Positions 17,547 to 26,814 of a DNA stretch of 64,000 bases are shown one piece after another. The stretch is from an uncultured Bacteroidales bacterium (GTDB lineage Bacteria; Bacteroidota; Bacteroidia; Bacteroidales; P3), in NCBI GenBank assembly GCA_900314925.1, contig OMXC01000007.1, positions 43,880 through 107,879 of the forward strand. The letters are read 5' to 3'. The notes under the pieces were generated by a model. That model did no database searches and was not told the origin of the DNA. It worked only from the letters and a program-made list of their open reading frames with translations. The position numbers and the translations under genes were made by a program. Positions within the stretch are counted from its first letter, which is position 1. Each line of letters opens with the position of its first letter.

Positions 17547-18263
17547 ATGGATTTGATTACGTTCCTTACCAATAAAATGCCGAGAACCAAAAAGTTTGTT
17601 GAGAGGACATTCCCTTTTATTGGAAAGACCATGAATGCCCGAAGGGAACGGATGAGGGTGGAGGCATATAAAGCCTATGGCATGGAGACGGCACGGCAAT
17701 TCAATGCCTGCATGACTGAGTGCGGATACAGATACATGCTGATTGGCGGTACCATGTTAGGAGCCATACGCGAACACGGGTTCATAAAGCATGACATGGA
17801 CCTTGATGTCAGCATGTGGATTGATGAATACAGCCCGAAAATGATAGACGACCTCAAGCGTTATGGATTTGAGTGGCTGTATTCCTATCAGATAGCAGAA
17901 GGAAAATACGGCAGGGAGGACACCTTTGACTATAACGGTTGCCGGATTGATATTTTCTATATCTACCCGGCTATTGACAAGTTGCCATATATCACCGACT
18001 ACTGGAATGAGCCGGGTATGGCTCCCGGGACATACATGCCGAGGCGTCAGGAGATGCCTTTTGTGCGAGAGACGCGGATGGAGAAGTTTGAAGATATGAT
18101 GCTTCCGGTGCCTGCCAATGCAGAAGAGCAGTGCATATTCCGCTATGGAGAGGATTATATGACACCAAACCCTCGGTGGGATAACCACAAAAAGGTTGGG
18201 TGTATACTGGACTGGGAAGAGATGGTGGGTCAGACGCGCCATCTTATCTATCCCAGATTGTGA
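17547..18263 (+). CDS. LicD-family phosphotransferase
   Basis: A 238-aa protein with the LicD/fukutin nucleotidyltransferase-like core: YMLIGGTMLGAIREHGFI near residue 61 followed by the metal-binding DMDLDVSMW motif. LicD enzymes move phosphocholine or another phospho-alcohol from a CDP carrier onto a glycan. It follows the cytidylyltransferase by 18 nt, which suggests the donor is made by that neighbour. Acceptor and alcohol are unknown. The first 40 or so residues are basic and may associate with the membrane. It is convergent with the DUF362 gene, with 12 nt between them. Confidence 0.82.
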   Translation: MDLITFLTNKMPRTKKFVERTFPFIGKTMNARRERMRVEAYKAYGMETARQFNACMTECGYRYMLIGGTMLGAIREHGFIKHDMDLDVSMWIDEYSPKMIDDLKRYGFEWLYSYQIAEGKYGREDTFDYNGCRIDIFYIYPAIDKLPYITDYWNEPGMAPGTYMPRRQEMPFVRETRMEKFEDMMLPVPANAEEQCIFRYGEDYMTPNPRWDNHKKVGCILDWEEMVGQTRHLIYPRL

Positions 18264-18275
18264 GTATAGTCTGTT

Positions 18276-19496
18276 TTAGACCGTGTATTTGATTCCTCGC
18301 CAGGCAAAGGGGACTTCAAAGTCGGCATAGCGTGTGGGGGCAGAGAAGAAATCTTCGCGATGTTCGCCGAAGAGATAGACTGGCAGTTGGCTGAGGTCGA
18401 TATTCCAGGTGCGGATAAAATATTCCAGGTATTTGATTTTGAGTGGGTCAAGTCCCATGTATCGCACTGCGGCGATGTCGGTAAGAAGCAGGTCGTTGCC
18501 GCCCAGAAGCACGTTGGCATGCTTCGAGGTGGGGCAGAAGGGGCCTTGTCCTTCGCCGGCCATAATGCCGTCGATGATGGTGAAGTAGTTCCGCTCTTTT
18601 GTCAGCAGGCTTTTGTACAGGTCCACCACCATGCGCCAGATGGTGTCGTTGCCGGGGTGGGCTCCGCGATGTGTCACTTTGGCATGCTGTGCGCGCTCCC
18701 AGCTTTCGCGGTCGGGATATTCGTCGCCCCCGGTTTCCGGGCTGCCAATGCGCCAGTGCACCAGTTGGTTCTTCCGTGTCATGGCGCCGACCTGCCCTTT
18801 GAGGTTGAGTGTGGCGCCAACCTTCTGGTGTGTTTTCAGTTTGGGAATGGAGATATATGTGTCGGCGGTGTAGAGGGAGCCGCTGATGGTGTAGAGCTGG
18901 GTGTCGCCGGTATGCGCCGCCACAGTCTCTTCGCGTTCGTCGAAGACACCGCGGAAAAGAGAGGAGTCGACATCGTGCAGCAGGCTCTTTCGCCCAAGGT
19001 TCACTTCGAATTCGCCATTGGGGTCACCGGGCTGGTGAGCCATCTTGTCCTTTTTGCCATAGTCTTTGAGGTCTTTGCACACCAAGGGACGAAGGTCATA
19101 GATATGGCAGGGGACGTCATATTTGCTTTCCAGACGGCGTATGCCGGTGAACTCCATTAGTTCCTCGAAGTCGGCGTCGATGCTTGGGTTGTCGGCGATG
19201 ATTATCTCGCCTTGCCCATGGAGAGCTTGAGCCACGCGGTCGGCGACGGCCTCGATGACATTGGGGTGTGTGATGACGCAGTAGAGGTCGTCGGTATGGT
19301 CACAACTTTTGCGCCAGCGCGAGGCTACCCAGTTCGGTTTGATGAACACTCGCTGGCCGGGCTTGATGAACTCTTCGAACGGATTGTCAGGGTTCATGCC
19401 GAGAGAGCGGAAGATTTCGTTTAGTGCCCTGTTGATTTTGTTAGGACGATAGCTGTCGGCCTGGGCGATGGCTACAGGTTTGTTATTGTTTGACAT
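18276..19496 (-). CDS. DUF362-domain protein
   Basis: A 406-aa protein with the DUF362 signature: VFIKPNWV near residue 49, then IIIADNPS, the conserved ISIPKLKTHQKVGATLNLKG segment, and IIDGIMAGEGQGP. DUF362 proteins are related to proteins of anaerobic metabolism and often carry ferredoxin-type cysteine clusters; I see none here. Function in this setting is unknown. The ATG at 19496 is preferred over one 9 nt upstream because it shortens the overlap with the upstream asparagine-synthase-like gene to 14 nt. It is the last gene of a minus-strand operon that contains glycan-related genes. Confidence 0.8.
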   Translation of the reverse strand: MSNNNKPVAIAQADSYRPNKINRALNEIFRSLGMNPDNPFEEFIKPGQRVFIKPNWVASRWRKSCDHTDDLYCVITHPNVIEAVADRVAQALHGQGEIIIADNPSIDADFEELMEFTGIRRLESKYDVPCHIYDLRPLVCKDLKDYGKKDKMAHQPGDPNGEFEVNLGRKSLLHDVDSSLFRGVFDEREETVAAHTGDTQLYTISGSLYTADTYISIPKLKTHQKVGATLNLKGQVGAMTRKNQLVHWRIGSPETGGDEYPDRESWERAQHAKVTHRGAHPGNDTIWRMVVDLYKSLLTKERNYFTIIDGIMAGEGQGPFCPTSKHANVLLGGNDLLLTDIAAVRYMGLDPLKIKYLEYFIRTWNIDLSQLPVYLFGEHREDFFSAPTRYADFEVPFAWRGIKYTV

Positions 19497-20547
19497 AGTC
19501 TCCATTGTCGATTAAATTGAGGAATTGTTCAAGGACATATACATACCATTTCTGGTCACCGGTCATTTCGTCGGTGCAGTGCGGCCAGAATTCCGGCCGC
19601 TGGGGTCCCTGCCAGTTTCGCATCCATTCGTTGAGGGGGCGTGGCATGGGGGTTTTGACAGGCACCTCCCATCCGGGATATAGGCGGTTGAATATTTCGC
19701 GGACGAGGTATTTGTTTTCACCCTGCCGTATTCGGGCATAGTCCAGCTCGGTGTCGAGGAAGGTGGTCGAGTAGGGCATTGACAGGTTGACACCGGCTGT
19801 GGCACAGGCATCCTCGTAACTGTTGATGGCCTCTTCGTACATGGTGTCGTTCAAGAAGCGGTGCACGTCGACAAATCCGTCTTTCTCCCATCGGGTGTAG
19901 GGGTAGGTGATGAGTTGGGGATGTCGGAGCACTTTGTAGGGGAGTACATAACTATATCGTTCGATGATGTCGCCGACGGTACGGTCTTTGGACAGGAGTC
20001 CGCTCATGCCTCCGTACACGATGTCGGCACTTTCTCCGTACACCATGGCATTGCATCCATCGGCTTTGGCTTGCATGCAGGCTTTGTAAATCTGCACCTC
20101 GATGCTGTGGCAGGGACTGCCTTTATGCCGCATGAGGATGGGCGCCAATTGGACCATGTCGTCCCAGTATACTTCCACAATGCGATGCTCTAAACCGCAT
20201 TCTTTGGCATATTGCGCTGCTGCAGGACTTTCGTCCACCACGTCCATGCCTGGCACTATGCATTTGAATGTGTAGGCGAGGCTGCCTTTGGGCATCATCT
20301 TTGCCAGAATGGCGGAGTCGATGCCGCCGCTCAATGCCAGAGCGGTATGCCCGCCGGCTGTGGCGATGGCCATTTGCTGCCGCAGGGCGTTCTCGAGTTC
20401 CTGGCTGTTGTGGATGGGGGTTCTGTCTGTGGATGGGTGGACGTGGAAGTCCTTGATGCCTTCGGCGAAGCACAGGGCCTTGTCTACGATGGTCCTGAAC
20501 ATCAGCCAGCTGCTCATGCAGAATTCTTTATCGACAGTCTTTCCCAT
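19483..20547 (-). CDS. Asparagine synthase-like protein without a glutaminase domain
   Basis: A 354-aa protein with the ATP-pyrophosphatase loop ALSGGIDSAIL near residue 70 and downstream AsnB-like motifs (VYGESADIVYGG near 178). It has no N-terminal class II glutamine amidotransferase domain and no catalytic Cys2, so it cannot use glutamine itself. It may use ammonia or an amine, or adenylate another substrate, as AsnB-like proteins do in glycan and secondary-metabolite loci. It lies 3 nt downstream of the cytidylyltransferase-like gene and overlaps the DUF362 gene, so the three are translated from one message. Confidence 0.8.
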   Translation of the reverse strand: MGKTVDKEFCMSSWLMFRTIVDKALCFAEGIKDFHVHPSTDRTPIHNSQELENALRQQMAIATAGGHTALALSGGIDSAILAKMMPKGSLAYTFKCIVPGMDVVDESPAAAQYAKECGLEHRIVEVYWDDMVQLAPILMRHKGSPCHSIEVQIYKACMQAKADGCNAMVYGESADIVYGGMSGLLSKDRTVGDIIERYSYVLPYKVLRHPQLITYPYTRWEKDGFVDVHRFLNDTMYEEAINSYEDACATAGVNLSMPYSTTFLDTELDYARIRQGENKYLVREIFNRLYPGWEVPVKTPMPRPLNEWMRNWQGPQRPEFWPHCTDEMTGDQKWYVYVLEQFLNLIDNGDYVKQ

Positions 20548-20550
20548 TTG

Positions 20551-20985
20551 TTACTTCACGTCTTCAAGGTTGTCTTTTCTCAAAGTGTCGAGGGCGTTGC
20601 GAATCTGGGTAGAGGAGACGCCATGGGTGTAGGGGAAATAGATGATTTTGATTCCTGCTTCGGCAAACTGTTTCTCGTAGGCGTTCCATTTTTCCGTTCC
20701 ATACCAGTCGTCGCCGACAAAAAGATAGGAGGCGCCAAGCTTCTTGCACGCGGAGAGCTTGTCCATGTCGTATTGTGGCACGGCGGCATCGACATACTTG
20801 CAGCTTCTTACCACCTCGATGCGGTCTTCGAACGGTATGAGCGCTTTTTTGCCTTTGTAGGCCACCAGTTCATCGACTGTTACTCCAACGATTAACTTGT
20901 CGCACATCCCTTTTGCATTTTTCAATAAGTTGAGATGCCCGATGTGGAATAAATCATAGACACCTGTTGTGTATCCAATTGTCAT
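20551..20985 (-). CDS. Cytidylyltransferase of the TagD (glycerol-3-phosphate) type
   Basis: A 144-aa nucleotidyltransferase-superfamily protein with HIGH at residues 14-17 in YDLFHIGHLNLL, the FEDRIEVV helix, FVGDDWYGT and the VSSTQIR loop. These match TagD/GCT-type enzymes that make CDP-glycerol from CTP and glycerol 3-phosphate; other small alcohol phosphates are possible. It stands between a glycosyltransferase and an AsnB-like gene, and a few kilobases from LicD, which supports a role in phospho-alcohol decoration of a surface polymer. Confidence 0.85.
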   Translation of the reverse strand: MTIGYTTGVYDLFHIGHLNLLKNAKGMCDKLIVGVTVDELVAYKGKKALIPFEDRIEVVRSCKYVDAAVPQYDMDKLSACKKLGASYLFVGDDWYGTEKWNAYEKQFAEAGIKIIYFPYTHGVSSTQIRNALDTLRKDNLEDVK

Positions 20986-21007
20986 ATTTGTATGTTTTTG
21001 TTATTTA

Positions 21008-21913
21008 TCATTTATTGACCAAACCACGTGTGACATTCTTCCGGAAGGCTACCAGTTTGTTGCCTTTGGCAAATTGGCCGCGCAGGGCAAAACCCGTCCA
21101 GAGCACCAAGGTGCCGCCCCATTTCACGGCCTCTTTGAGGAGACGTACCATATACTTCCGTTGTCCTATTTGTTTGGTGCGGAAGCGCTCGCTCTGGCCG
21201 ATGCCCGTGGTGAGGCGGTCGAAGTAGTCCTGCGTCAGCTTCTTGGGCGGTATTAGGTGGTACAGTATTGCCGTCGGCAGGTAGTAGAAGCGCATGCCGT
21301 GCGATACCATCTTGTCGAAGAGGTCCTTCTCCTCGGCACCTATCAGGCTGTTGCCTTTGCGGCCCAGCTCGGTGTTGAACAGCCCCACGGTGTCGAACAC
21401 GCTCTTGCGGTAGGCGGCGTTGCCGCCGCCGGGGAACACCTCGCCGGGGAACTCGCGTTCGTTCTTGCCGAGATACAGCTTGCCCGTGATGAGCAGCCGT
21501 GTGTAGTGGCTCATCCAGTCGGGCTCCTCGCATCCGTCATATTGCGGTATGATGGGCCCCCCGGCCGCCACGGCCTCCTTGTTGCGCCCGAAGAACTCGG
21601 CATACGTCTGCAGATACTCGGGGTTCACCAGCGCGTCGTCGTCCACGTATACCAGCACATCGCCCTGCGCTTCGCGGATGCCGCGGTTGCGGGCGTATGA
21701 CAACCCCTGGTTGCGCTCCATGAAGTAGCGCAGCGTCACCTGCGGGTGGTCGGCCTTGAAACGCTCGCATTCACCCACAGTGCCGTCGTCGCTGTTGTTG
21801 TCTACGAGCACAATCTCGTATTCCGACGGCGGCAGGGTGCCCGCCGCCACGCTGTGCAGCACGTTGTAGAGGTACCGCTCACGGTTGTATGTGCATAGTA
21901 TAACGCTCAGCAT
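21008..21913 (-). CDS. Family 2 glycosyltransferase
   Basis: A 301-aa GT-A fold enzyme. The N-terminal MLSVILCTYNRERYL, the LVDNNSDDGT motif near residue 35 and the VYVDDDAL metal-binding motif near 90 are typical of GT2. The C-terminal third has a hydrophobic stretch near residues 277-285 but no certain membrane anchor. Donor and acceptor cannot be assigned. Its ATG overlaps the stop of the YfhO gene by 1 nt (TGATG), so translation is coupled. Confidence 0.9.
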   Translation of the reverse strand: MLSVILCTYNRERYLYNVLHSVAAGTLPPSEYEIVLVDNNSDDGTVGECERFKADHPQVTLRYFMERNQGLSYARNRGIREAQGDVLVYVDDDALVNPEYLQTYAEFFGRNKEAVAAGGPIIPQYDGCEEPDWMSHYTRLLITGKLYLGKNEREFPGEVFPGGGNAAYRKSVFDTVGLFNTELGRKGNSLIGAEEKDLFDKMVSHGMRFYYLPTAILYHLIPPKKLTQDYFDRLTTGIGQSERFRTKQIGQRKYMVRLLKEAVKWGGTLVLWTGFALRGQFAKGNKLVAFRKNVTRGLVNK

Positions 21914-24390
21914 CAGGCTTTCTTTCTTTTGCGGTAGTACATGAATATGGCGCCGCCGGCAAGCACCACCAGCACGATGGAGCTGACGATGGTGACGATG
22001 TTCATCTTGAAATACAGGGGCGCTTCGTTCTTGAACTCAATCACGTGGTCGCCGGCCGGTATGACCATGGCGCGGAGTATGTAGTCGGCACGCATGTAGT
22101 CGGCTGGTTTGCCGTCGATGTAGGCGCGCCAGTCAGGCTCGTAGTACACCTCGCTGAACACCGCCAGCTGCTCTGTGGCGGCATGGCTCTTGTACACCCT
22201 GTGGTCGGGGTTGTAGGGGCGTTTGTGCTCCATCTCTATCGTCGCCGTGCTGTCGCTCACTATGGCTATGCCGTCAGTCGCAAACGCGGAGCCGTCGATG
22301 ACGGCTGTCTTGGCGGGGTCTATAGTGTTCAGCGCCAGTATCTCTTCGTTGGCATCCTTCACGGTCTTGACGTCCTGCACAAACCAGGCGTTGCCCAGCG
22401 CTCCGGGATTGCGCTGCACCTGTCCGTCGTGCATCACCACATAGCGTGCGTTGAGCATGTTAAGCACCCCTGGGTTGATGTGACGGCTCAGGTAGAAGTC
22501 TATGAGGTCCTGGTAGCGTCGCATCTTCACGGCGCTGTAGCCGCCGATCTGGTGGTGGAATGCCGCCGGTTTGCTGTCGTTGAAGGTGTTGGTGGCCATG
22601 TTAAGCACACGGTAGTCTTGGTCGCCGAAGCGTGCCGCCATCTCGTCGATGGTGTAGTCCCACTGGTCGGGCTTGAGCTTTATCTGCTGCTCCGAGACGA
22701 AGTTCTTCTCGTTGAGGTAGCGGCGGTCCACACCCCACAGGTCGATGACCACCAGCAGCGCCAGCACCGCCGCCAATATCGCCGGTGCACTCTTCTTGCC
22801 GCTCATCTTGTTGTTGTACAGCCAGAGCGCTGCAAAGGCAAGCGCCACGAAGAGCATCGACCGCCACGAGTCGGCCGTGAACAGCGCCTTGCGGTCCTGG
22901 ATGAAGATGTCCTGTATCTGTTGCCACTGGTTGCCGTACTGTCCGGCCATCTGTGCGTCGGAGGCACCGCTGTAGCTGAAGCTGCCGCTCAGCAGGAGGC
23001 CTATGAGCAGCATCGCCGCCGTCACGCCGCCACCCACATACAGGGCCAGGTTCTTGCGCTTCTGCTCCACGTCGGTCGAGAAGAGCTCCTTGAGGCCCAG
23101 CATACCCATCAGCACCATGCACACGTTGGCCAGCACGAGGCTCATGCTGGGGGTACGGAACTTATTGTACAGTGGCAGCGTGTTGAACAGCCACTCGTTG
23201 AGGCCCATGAAGTTGCGGCCCCACGACATCAGGATGGCCACCACCGTTGCCGCCAGCAGCCACCACCGCTCGGGCCCTCTCACCAGCATCAGGCCCACGA
23301 AGAAGAGGAATATCACGATGGCCCCGAAGTATACGGGGCCGCTTGTGAAGGGCTGGTTGCCCCAGTAGAGCGGCATCTGCTGCTGGTGGAAGGCTTTGTA
23401 TGAGGCGCTCTCGGTACTCACGGGCTCGCCGCTGCCGCCGCCCATGGCTCCGGGCACCAGCAGGGTGTAGGTCTCGCCGATGCCGTAGCTCCACGAGAAG
23501 GCGTAGTCTATGTCCAGACCGCTCTTCTTGCCGCTTATCGAGGCAGGCTCGCCGTCATGGTACAGGTCTTCGGGCGTCACCGTGATGGCGTTGCCGCCGC
23601 GCATGGTGTATTTGGCATACTGCTGGCTGACCATCAGGGCGCGTGCGTTGCCGGCGAATGCCAGCGCGCATCCCAAGAGCAGGATGCCCACGCCGCCCAT
23701 GAAGCGCGGCAGCCGCTTCTCTGCAGCGGCATAGATGAAATGCGTCAAGCCCAGCAGCAGGGCGCCTATGATGGTGTAGTAGGTTATCTGTATGTGGTTG
23801 AAATTAAGCTGCAAGCCAAGGGCCAGCGTGAAGAGCAGCCCTCCCCACAGCCAGTCGCCCCACTTCTTGTCGCCCTCCTTCGGGCGGCGCAGGCACAGTA
23901 TCATGCCCGCCAATATCGGCGCCATCATGGCCAGAGCCCAGGCCTTGCTTATATGGCCTGCCTCGACGATGATGATGTTGTAGCTCCCAAGCCCGAAAGC
24001 CAGGGCGCCCAGCAATGCCAGCAGCGGGCTGCAGCCCAGCGCCACCAGCGCCACATAGAACCCCAGCAGGTAGAGGAAGAGCACGCCGATGTCGCGGCTG
24101 GCACCCACGATCTCGAGGTTCGTCAGCTGGCGCAGCGGCGTGAAGATGCTCTTCATAGGGGCGTTGCCGCCGATCTGGTATACGGGCATGCCGCTGAACA
24201 TGGCGCTGTTCCAGCGGGCATACTCGCCGGTCTTGGCGTGGTAGTCCTTGGTCTCTTTGGCCATGGCCTCAAACTTCTGTATGTCGCCCTGCATCACCGC
24301 TTTGCCGCTAAGCACGGGCGCAAAATACACCATAGCCACCGCCAGCATGACGACGACCAGTCCTGCGTGAATCCATACACTTTTCTTCAT
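21913..24390 (-). CDS. YfhO-family membrane protein
   Basis: A large polytopic membrane protein (825 aa from the chosen ATG) of the YfhO family, which resembles GT-C glycosyltransferases. It has about a dozen hydrophobic helices, including the first one (VWIHAGLVVVMLAVAMVYFAP), a long C-terminal extracytoplasmic domain after residue 530 or so, and a final helix followed by a basic tail (YYRKRKKA). The motif MQGDIQKFEAM soon after helix 1 and SGMPVYQIG suit the family. Some YfhO proteins help glycosylate teichoic acids; here it may act on the same polymer as the downstream glycosyltransferase. I rejected an in-frame ATG 36 nt upstream because the signal-like start fits better here. Confidence 0.85.
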   Translation of the reverse strand: MKKSVWIHAGLVVVMLAVAMVYFAPVLSGKAVMQGDIQKFEAMAKETKDYHAKTGEYARWNSAMFSGMPVYQIGGNAPMKSIFTPLRQLTNLEIVGASRDIGVLFLYLLGFYVALVALGCSPLLALLGALAFGLGSYNIIIVEAGHISKAWALAMMAPILAGMILCLRRPKEGDKKWGDWLWGGLLFTLALGLQLNFNHIQITYYTIIGALLLGLTHFIYAAAEKRLPRFMGGVGILLLGCALAFAGNARALMVSQQYAKYTMRGGNAITVTPEDLYHDGEPASISGKKSGLDIDYAFSWSYGIGETYTLLVPGAMGGGSGEPVSTESASYKAFHQQQMPLYWGNQPFTSGPVYFGAIVIFLFFVGLMLVRGPERWWLLAATVVAILMSWGRNFMGLNEWLFNTLPLYNKFRTPSMSLVLANVCMVLMGMLGLKELFSTDVEQKRKNLALYVGGGVTAAMLLIGLLLSGSFSYSGASDAQMAGQYGNQWQQIQDIFIQDRKALFTADSWRSMLFVALAFAALWLYNNKMSGKKSAPAILAAVLALLVVIDLWGVDRRYLNEKNFVSEQQIKLKPDQWDYTIDEMAARFGDQDYRVLNMATNTFNDSKPAAFHHQIGGYSAVKMRRYQDLIDFYLSRHINPGVLNMLNARYVVMHDGQVQRNPGALGNAWFVQDVKTVKDANEEILALNTIDPAKTAVIDGSAFATDGIAIVSDSTATIEMEHKRPYNPDHRVYKSHAATEQLAVFSEVYYEPDWRAYIDGKPADYMRADYILRAMVIPAGDHVIEFKNEAPLYFKMNIVTIVSSIVLVVLAGGAIFMYYRKRKKA

Positions 24391-24467
24391 AGATTTAGTC
24401 TCTTTAGTTCTTAACGTGTAACTCAAAATTCAAAAATCATAATTCATAATTCAGAATCACCAGCCCT
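24391..24467. repeat. Intergenic AT-rich simple repeat
   Basis: Variants of AATTCATAATTCA fill the gap between the HD gene and the YfhO gene. Confidence 0.5.
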
Positions 24468-26456
24468 TCAGCTCTTCACCGTCGGGTATTCCACCCTCAC
24501 GTGGTAGATGCTCATCATCTTCTCCTTGAGGAACTTGCGGATTCTGGCGATGTCACCGTAGGTGAGGGGGCAGTTGTCGAGCTGTCCGGCCTGCACCTTG
24601 CCGTCTATCAGGCGGTCTATCATCTCGTCGGTGGCCTCCTTGGAGTGCACCTTCAGGCTGCGGCAGGCGGCCTCCACGGTGTCCACTATCATCACCACGG
24701 CGGTCTCGCGGCTGTAGGGGCGCGGTCCGGGGTAGCGGAACAGGCTCTTGTCGAAGTTGCCGTCGGGGTGGCACTCCAGCTCCTTGGCGTAGAAGTAGCC
24801 GGTGTAGGTGGTGCCGTGGTGCGTGCGTATGAAGTCCTGCACCTCCGACGGCAGGTGGTATCTGCGTGCCAGCTCGAGTCCGTCGGTGACGTGGGCTGTT
24901 ATTATCTGGGCGCTCTCGGCGTAGTCGAGCTCGTTGTGCGGGTTGAAGTCAGAGCTCTGGTTCTCGGTGAAGTAGAACGGGTTGCGCACCTTGCCGATGT
25001 CGTGGTAGAGGGCGCCGACCTTCGTCAGCAGCGAGTCGCCGCCGATCTCGCCCACCAGGTCTTCGGCTATGTTGGCCACCTGCACCGAGTGCTGGAAGGT
25101 GCCGGGGGCCTTCTGGCTCAGCTCGCGCAGGGCCGGGTGGCTCGTGCTGCTCAGCTCCATCAGCGTCAGGCTCGTAGTGATGCCGAAGAACTTCTCGAAC
25201 ACGTAGATCAGCGGGTAGGCCATGAGGGTGAGCAGGGCGTTGAGGAAGAACATCAGGTAGCGGTCTACGGTGATGGCGTGCAGGTTGGTGTCCTGGCTGA
25301 GCACGCCGGCGGTGTAGATGAACGAGTAGCTGATGAATATCACCAGCGACAGCACGAAGAACTGGCTGCGGCGCTCGAGGTCGCGCACGGCGATGATGCT
25401 CATCATGCCCGTTATCAGCTGGTAGAAGATGAACTCGAAGGCGTTGGGCACCAGGTTGGCCAGTATGATGACCGTCGTCAGGTGTATGTAGAGGGCCACG
25501 CGCATGTCGAAGAAGACGCGCATCAGGATGGGCACTATGCACAGCGGCACCAGCAGCACCCAGTCGGGGTTCACCCTCGTCACCAGCGCCACGATGGCCG
25601 ACATCAGGAGTATCGTCAGCATGACGAAGGTCACCTTGCGGTTGTCCTCCAGTATAGGGTGGCGTGTGTTCTTGAGGAACATGTAGAGGGCCGTGAAAGC
25701 TATGATTGCCAGCAGCAGCTGGCCCGCCATCTGGCCCGCGAGGCTGAAGCTGTCGCTGAAGCGGCGGTCGTTCTCGGCCTCCAGGCTGCGTATTATCTGC
25801 GCTTTCTCCTCGCTCACCTCCTCGCCTTTGCTCACTATGTGGTCGCCCGCCATGACCATCTGGCTGCTGTAGCTTATCTGCGACAGACGGCTGTCGAGCT
25901 CCAGGGCCGTGCGCGCCTCGTCGGGCACCAGGTTGGGCACCAGCAGGCTGTCGCGCAGCAGGCCGGCGTCGAGGTCGGCGAAGCTCACGAAGTCGCTCCC
26001 TTTGTGCATGCTGCCCACGTTGCCCTGCAGCAGCACCACCTCGCGCCCGTCGAGCGAGCCCACGCCCTCGGGCATGGCTATGTAGCCGCTGCGGTAGATG
26101 CTGTCCATCTGCCGTTTCAGCCGGCGGCGCTCGCTGCCGTCGAGCCGCCAGCGGCCGCTCTCCAGCCGTTGCAGCGCCGTGGCGCGCGCCGTAGAGTCCT
26201 CGCGGTAGTAGAGGATGGCCTTGTGGCGCTCGCTTTCCTCCTCGCCGCGTATCTCGTCGGCGCTCTTAAGCACAGCAAAATCGTACGGAGCCACAAGGTC
26301 CGCATCGCGCCATACCGCACCCACCTTGTAGTCGTAGTGCAGTCCGTGGCTCGTGTGCGGGAAAATGACCACAATGGCCACCGCCGTCACCAGCATTATT
26401 AACACCTTGTATAGCAGAGGCAAACGCTTCACCGTCGCCGTTATAATGTTGTTCAT
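24468..26456 (-). CDS. 7TM-HD phosphodiesterase (PgpH-like)
   Basis: A 662-aa membrane protein. One N-terminal helix is followed by a roughly 230-residue extracytoplasmic 7TMR-HDED-like domain, then about seven helices and a cytoplasmic HD domain with HDIGK at about 485-489 and further metal ligands (LDYAESAQIITAHV, RTHHGTT). PgpH proteins of this design hydrolyse cyclic di-AMP, so turnover of that signal is the likely role. The start at 26456 sits 21 nt after a -7 box at 26484-26477. An upstream in-frame extension to 27056 crosses the promoter and a palindromic repeat and was rejected. Confidence 0.88.
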   Translation of the reverse strand: MNNIITATVKRLPLLYKVLIMLVTAVAIVVIFPHTSHGLHYDYKVGAVWRDADLVAPYDFAVLKSADEIRGEEESERHKAILYYREDSTARATALQRLESGRWRLDGSERRRLKRQMDSIYRSGYIAMPEGVGSLDGREVVLLQGNVGSMHKGSDFVSFADLDAGLLRDSLLVPNLVPDEARTALELDSRLSQISYSSQMVMAGDHIVSKGEEVSEEKAQIIRSLEAENDRRFSDSFSLAGQMAGQLLLAIIAFTALYMFLKNTRHPILEDNRKVTFVMLTILLMSAIVALVTRVNPDWVLLVPLCIVPILMRVFFDMRVALYIHLTTVIILANLVPNAFEFIFYQLITGMMSIIAVRDLERRSQFFVLSLVIFISYSFIYTAGVLSQDTNLHAITVDRYLMFFLNALLTLMAYPLIYVFEKFFGITTSLTLMELSSTSHPALRELSQKAPGTFQHSVQVANIAEDLVGEIGGDSLLTKVGALYHDIGKVRNPFYFTENQSSDFNPHNELDYAESAQIITAHVTDGLELARRYHLPSEVQDFIRTHHGTTYTGYFYAKELECHPDGNFDKSLFRYPGPRPYSRETAVVMIVDTVEAACRSLKVHSKEATDEMIDRLIDGKVQAGQLDNCPLTYGDIARIRKFLKEKMMSIYHVRVEYPTVKS

Positions 26457-26476
26457 AATCCTATTTTTATAAATTG

Positions 26477-26484
26477 CAAAGATA
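26477..26484 (-). promoter_or_regulatory. -7 promoter box for the 7TM-HD gene
   Basis: TATCTTTG followed by CA on the minus strand, 21 nt upstream of the ATG at 26456. Confidence 0.75.
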
Positions 26485-26604
26485 CAACTTTTTTGCGACA
26501 TGGCGAAAAAAATAACTTTTTCTCCCCGCCGCGCCGCTGTGTCCCGCCAGCCGTGCGTTACCGCCGCCCTCCGCCGTGTCCTTTTTCCTCGGCCCCCCTT
26601 CGGC

Positions 26605-26697
26605 CCCGGTACGGAGTCCCTACGGCCGTTCTTCAGTAGTTCTTCAGTGCCGCACTGAAGAACTACTGAAGAACTACTGAAGAAATGCCGTACCGGG
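26605..26697. repeat. Palindromic repeat element, copy A
   Basis: Perfect 22-bp arms (26628-26649 and 26653-26674) flank a 3-nt loop. Outer arms CCCGGTACGG and CCGTACCGGG (26605-26614, 26688-26697) pair perfectly. The arms are built from the unit TTCTTCAGTAG. A near-identical copy in opposite orientation lies at 43451-43546. Flanks are GC-rich with repeated CCTACGG / CCGTAGG. Confidence 0.9.
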
Positions 26698-26814
26698 TCC
26701 GTAGGGGAGCGGTAGGGGAGAGGGGGGCGGACAACTTTTTTTTGGGTGTGGCACAATAAAAAGGACGCAACGCTGTTATATGTACAATTGACAATAACTA
26801 AAAAACAGTATAAG

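Noticed and set aside
22045..23403. A 452-codon plus-strand open frame opposite the YfhO gene
   Set aside because: Same shadow effect; no start signal, no domain, and the YfhO frame is well supported.
24501..26402. A 633-codon open frame on the plus strand opposite the 7TM-HD gene
   Set aside because: It is the GC-driven mirror of a gene with clear HD and membrane motifs; its translation is a repetitive His/Gln/Val/Arg-rich product with no domain.
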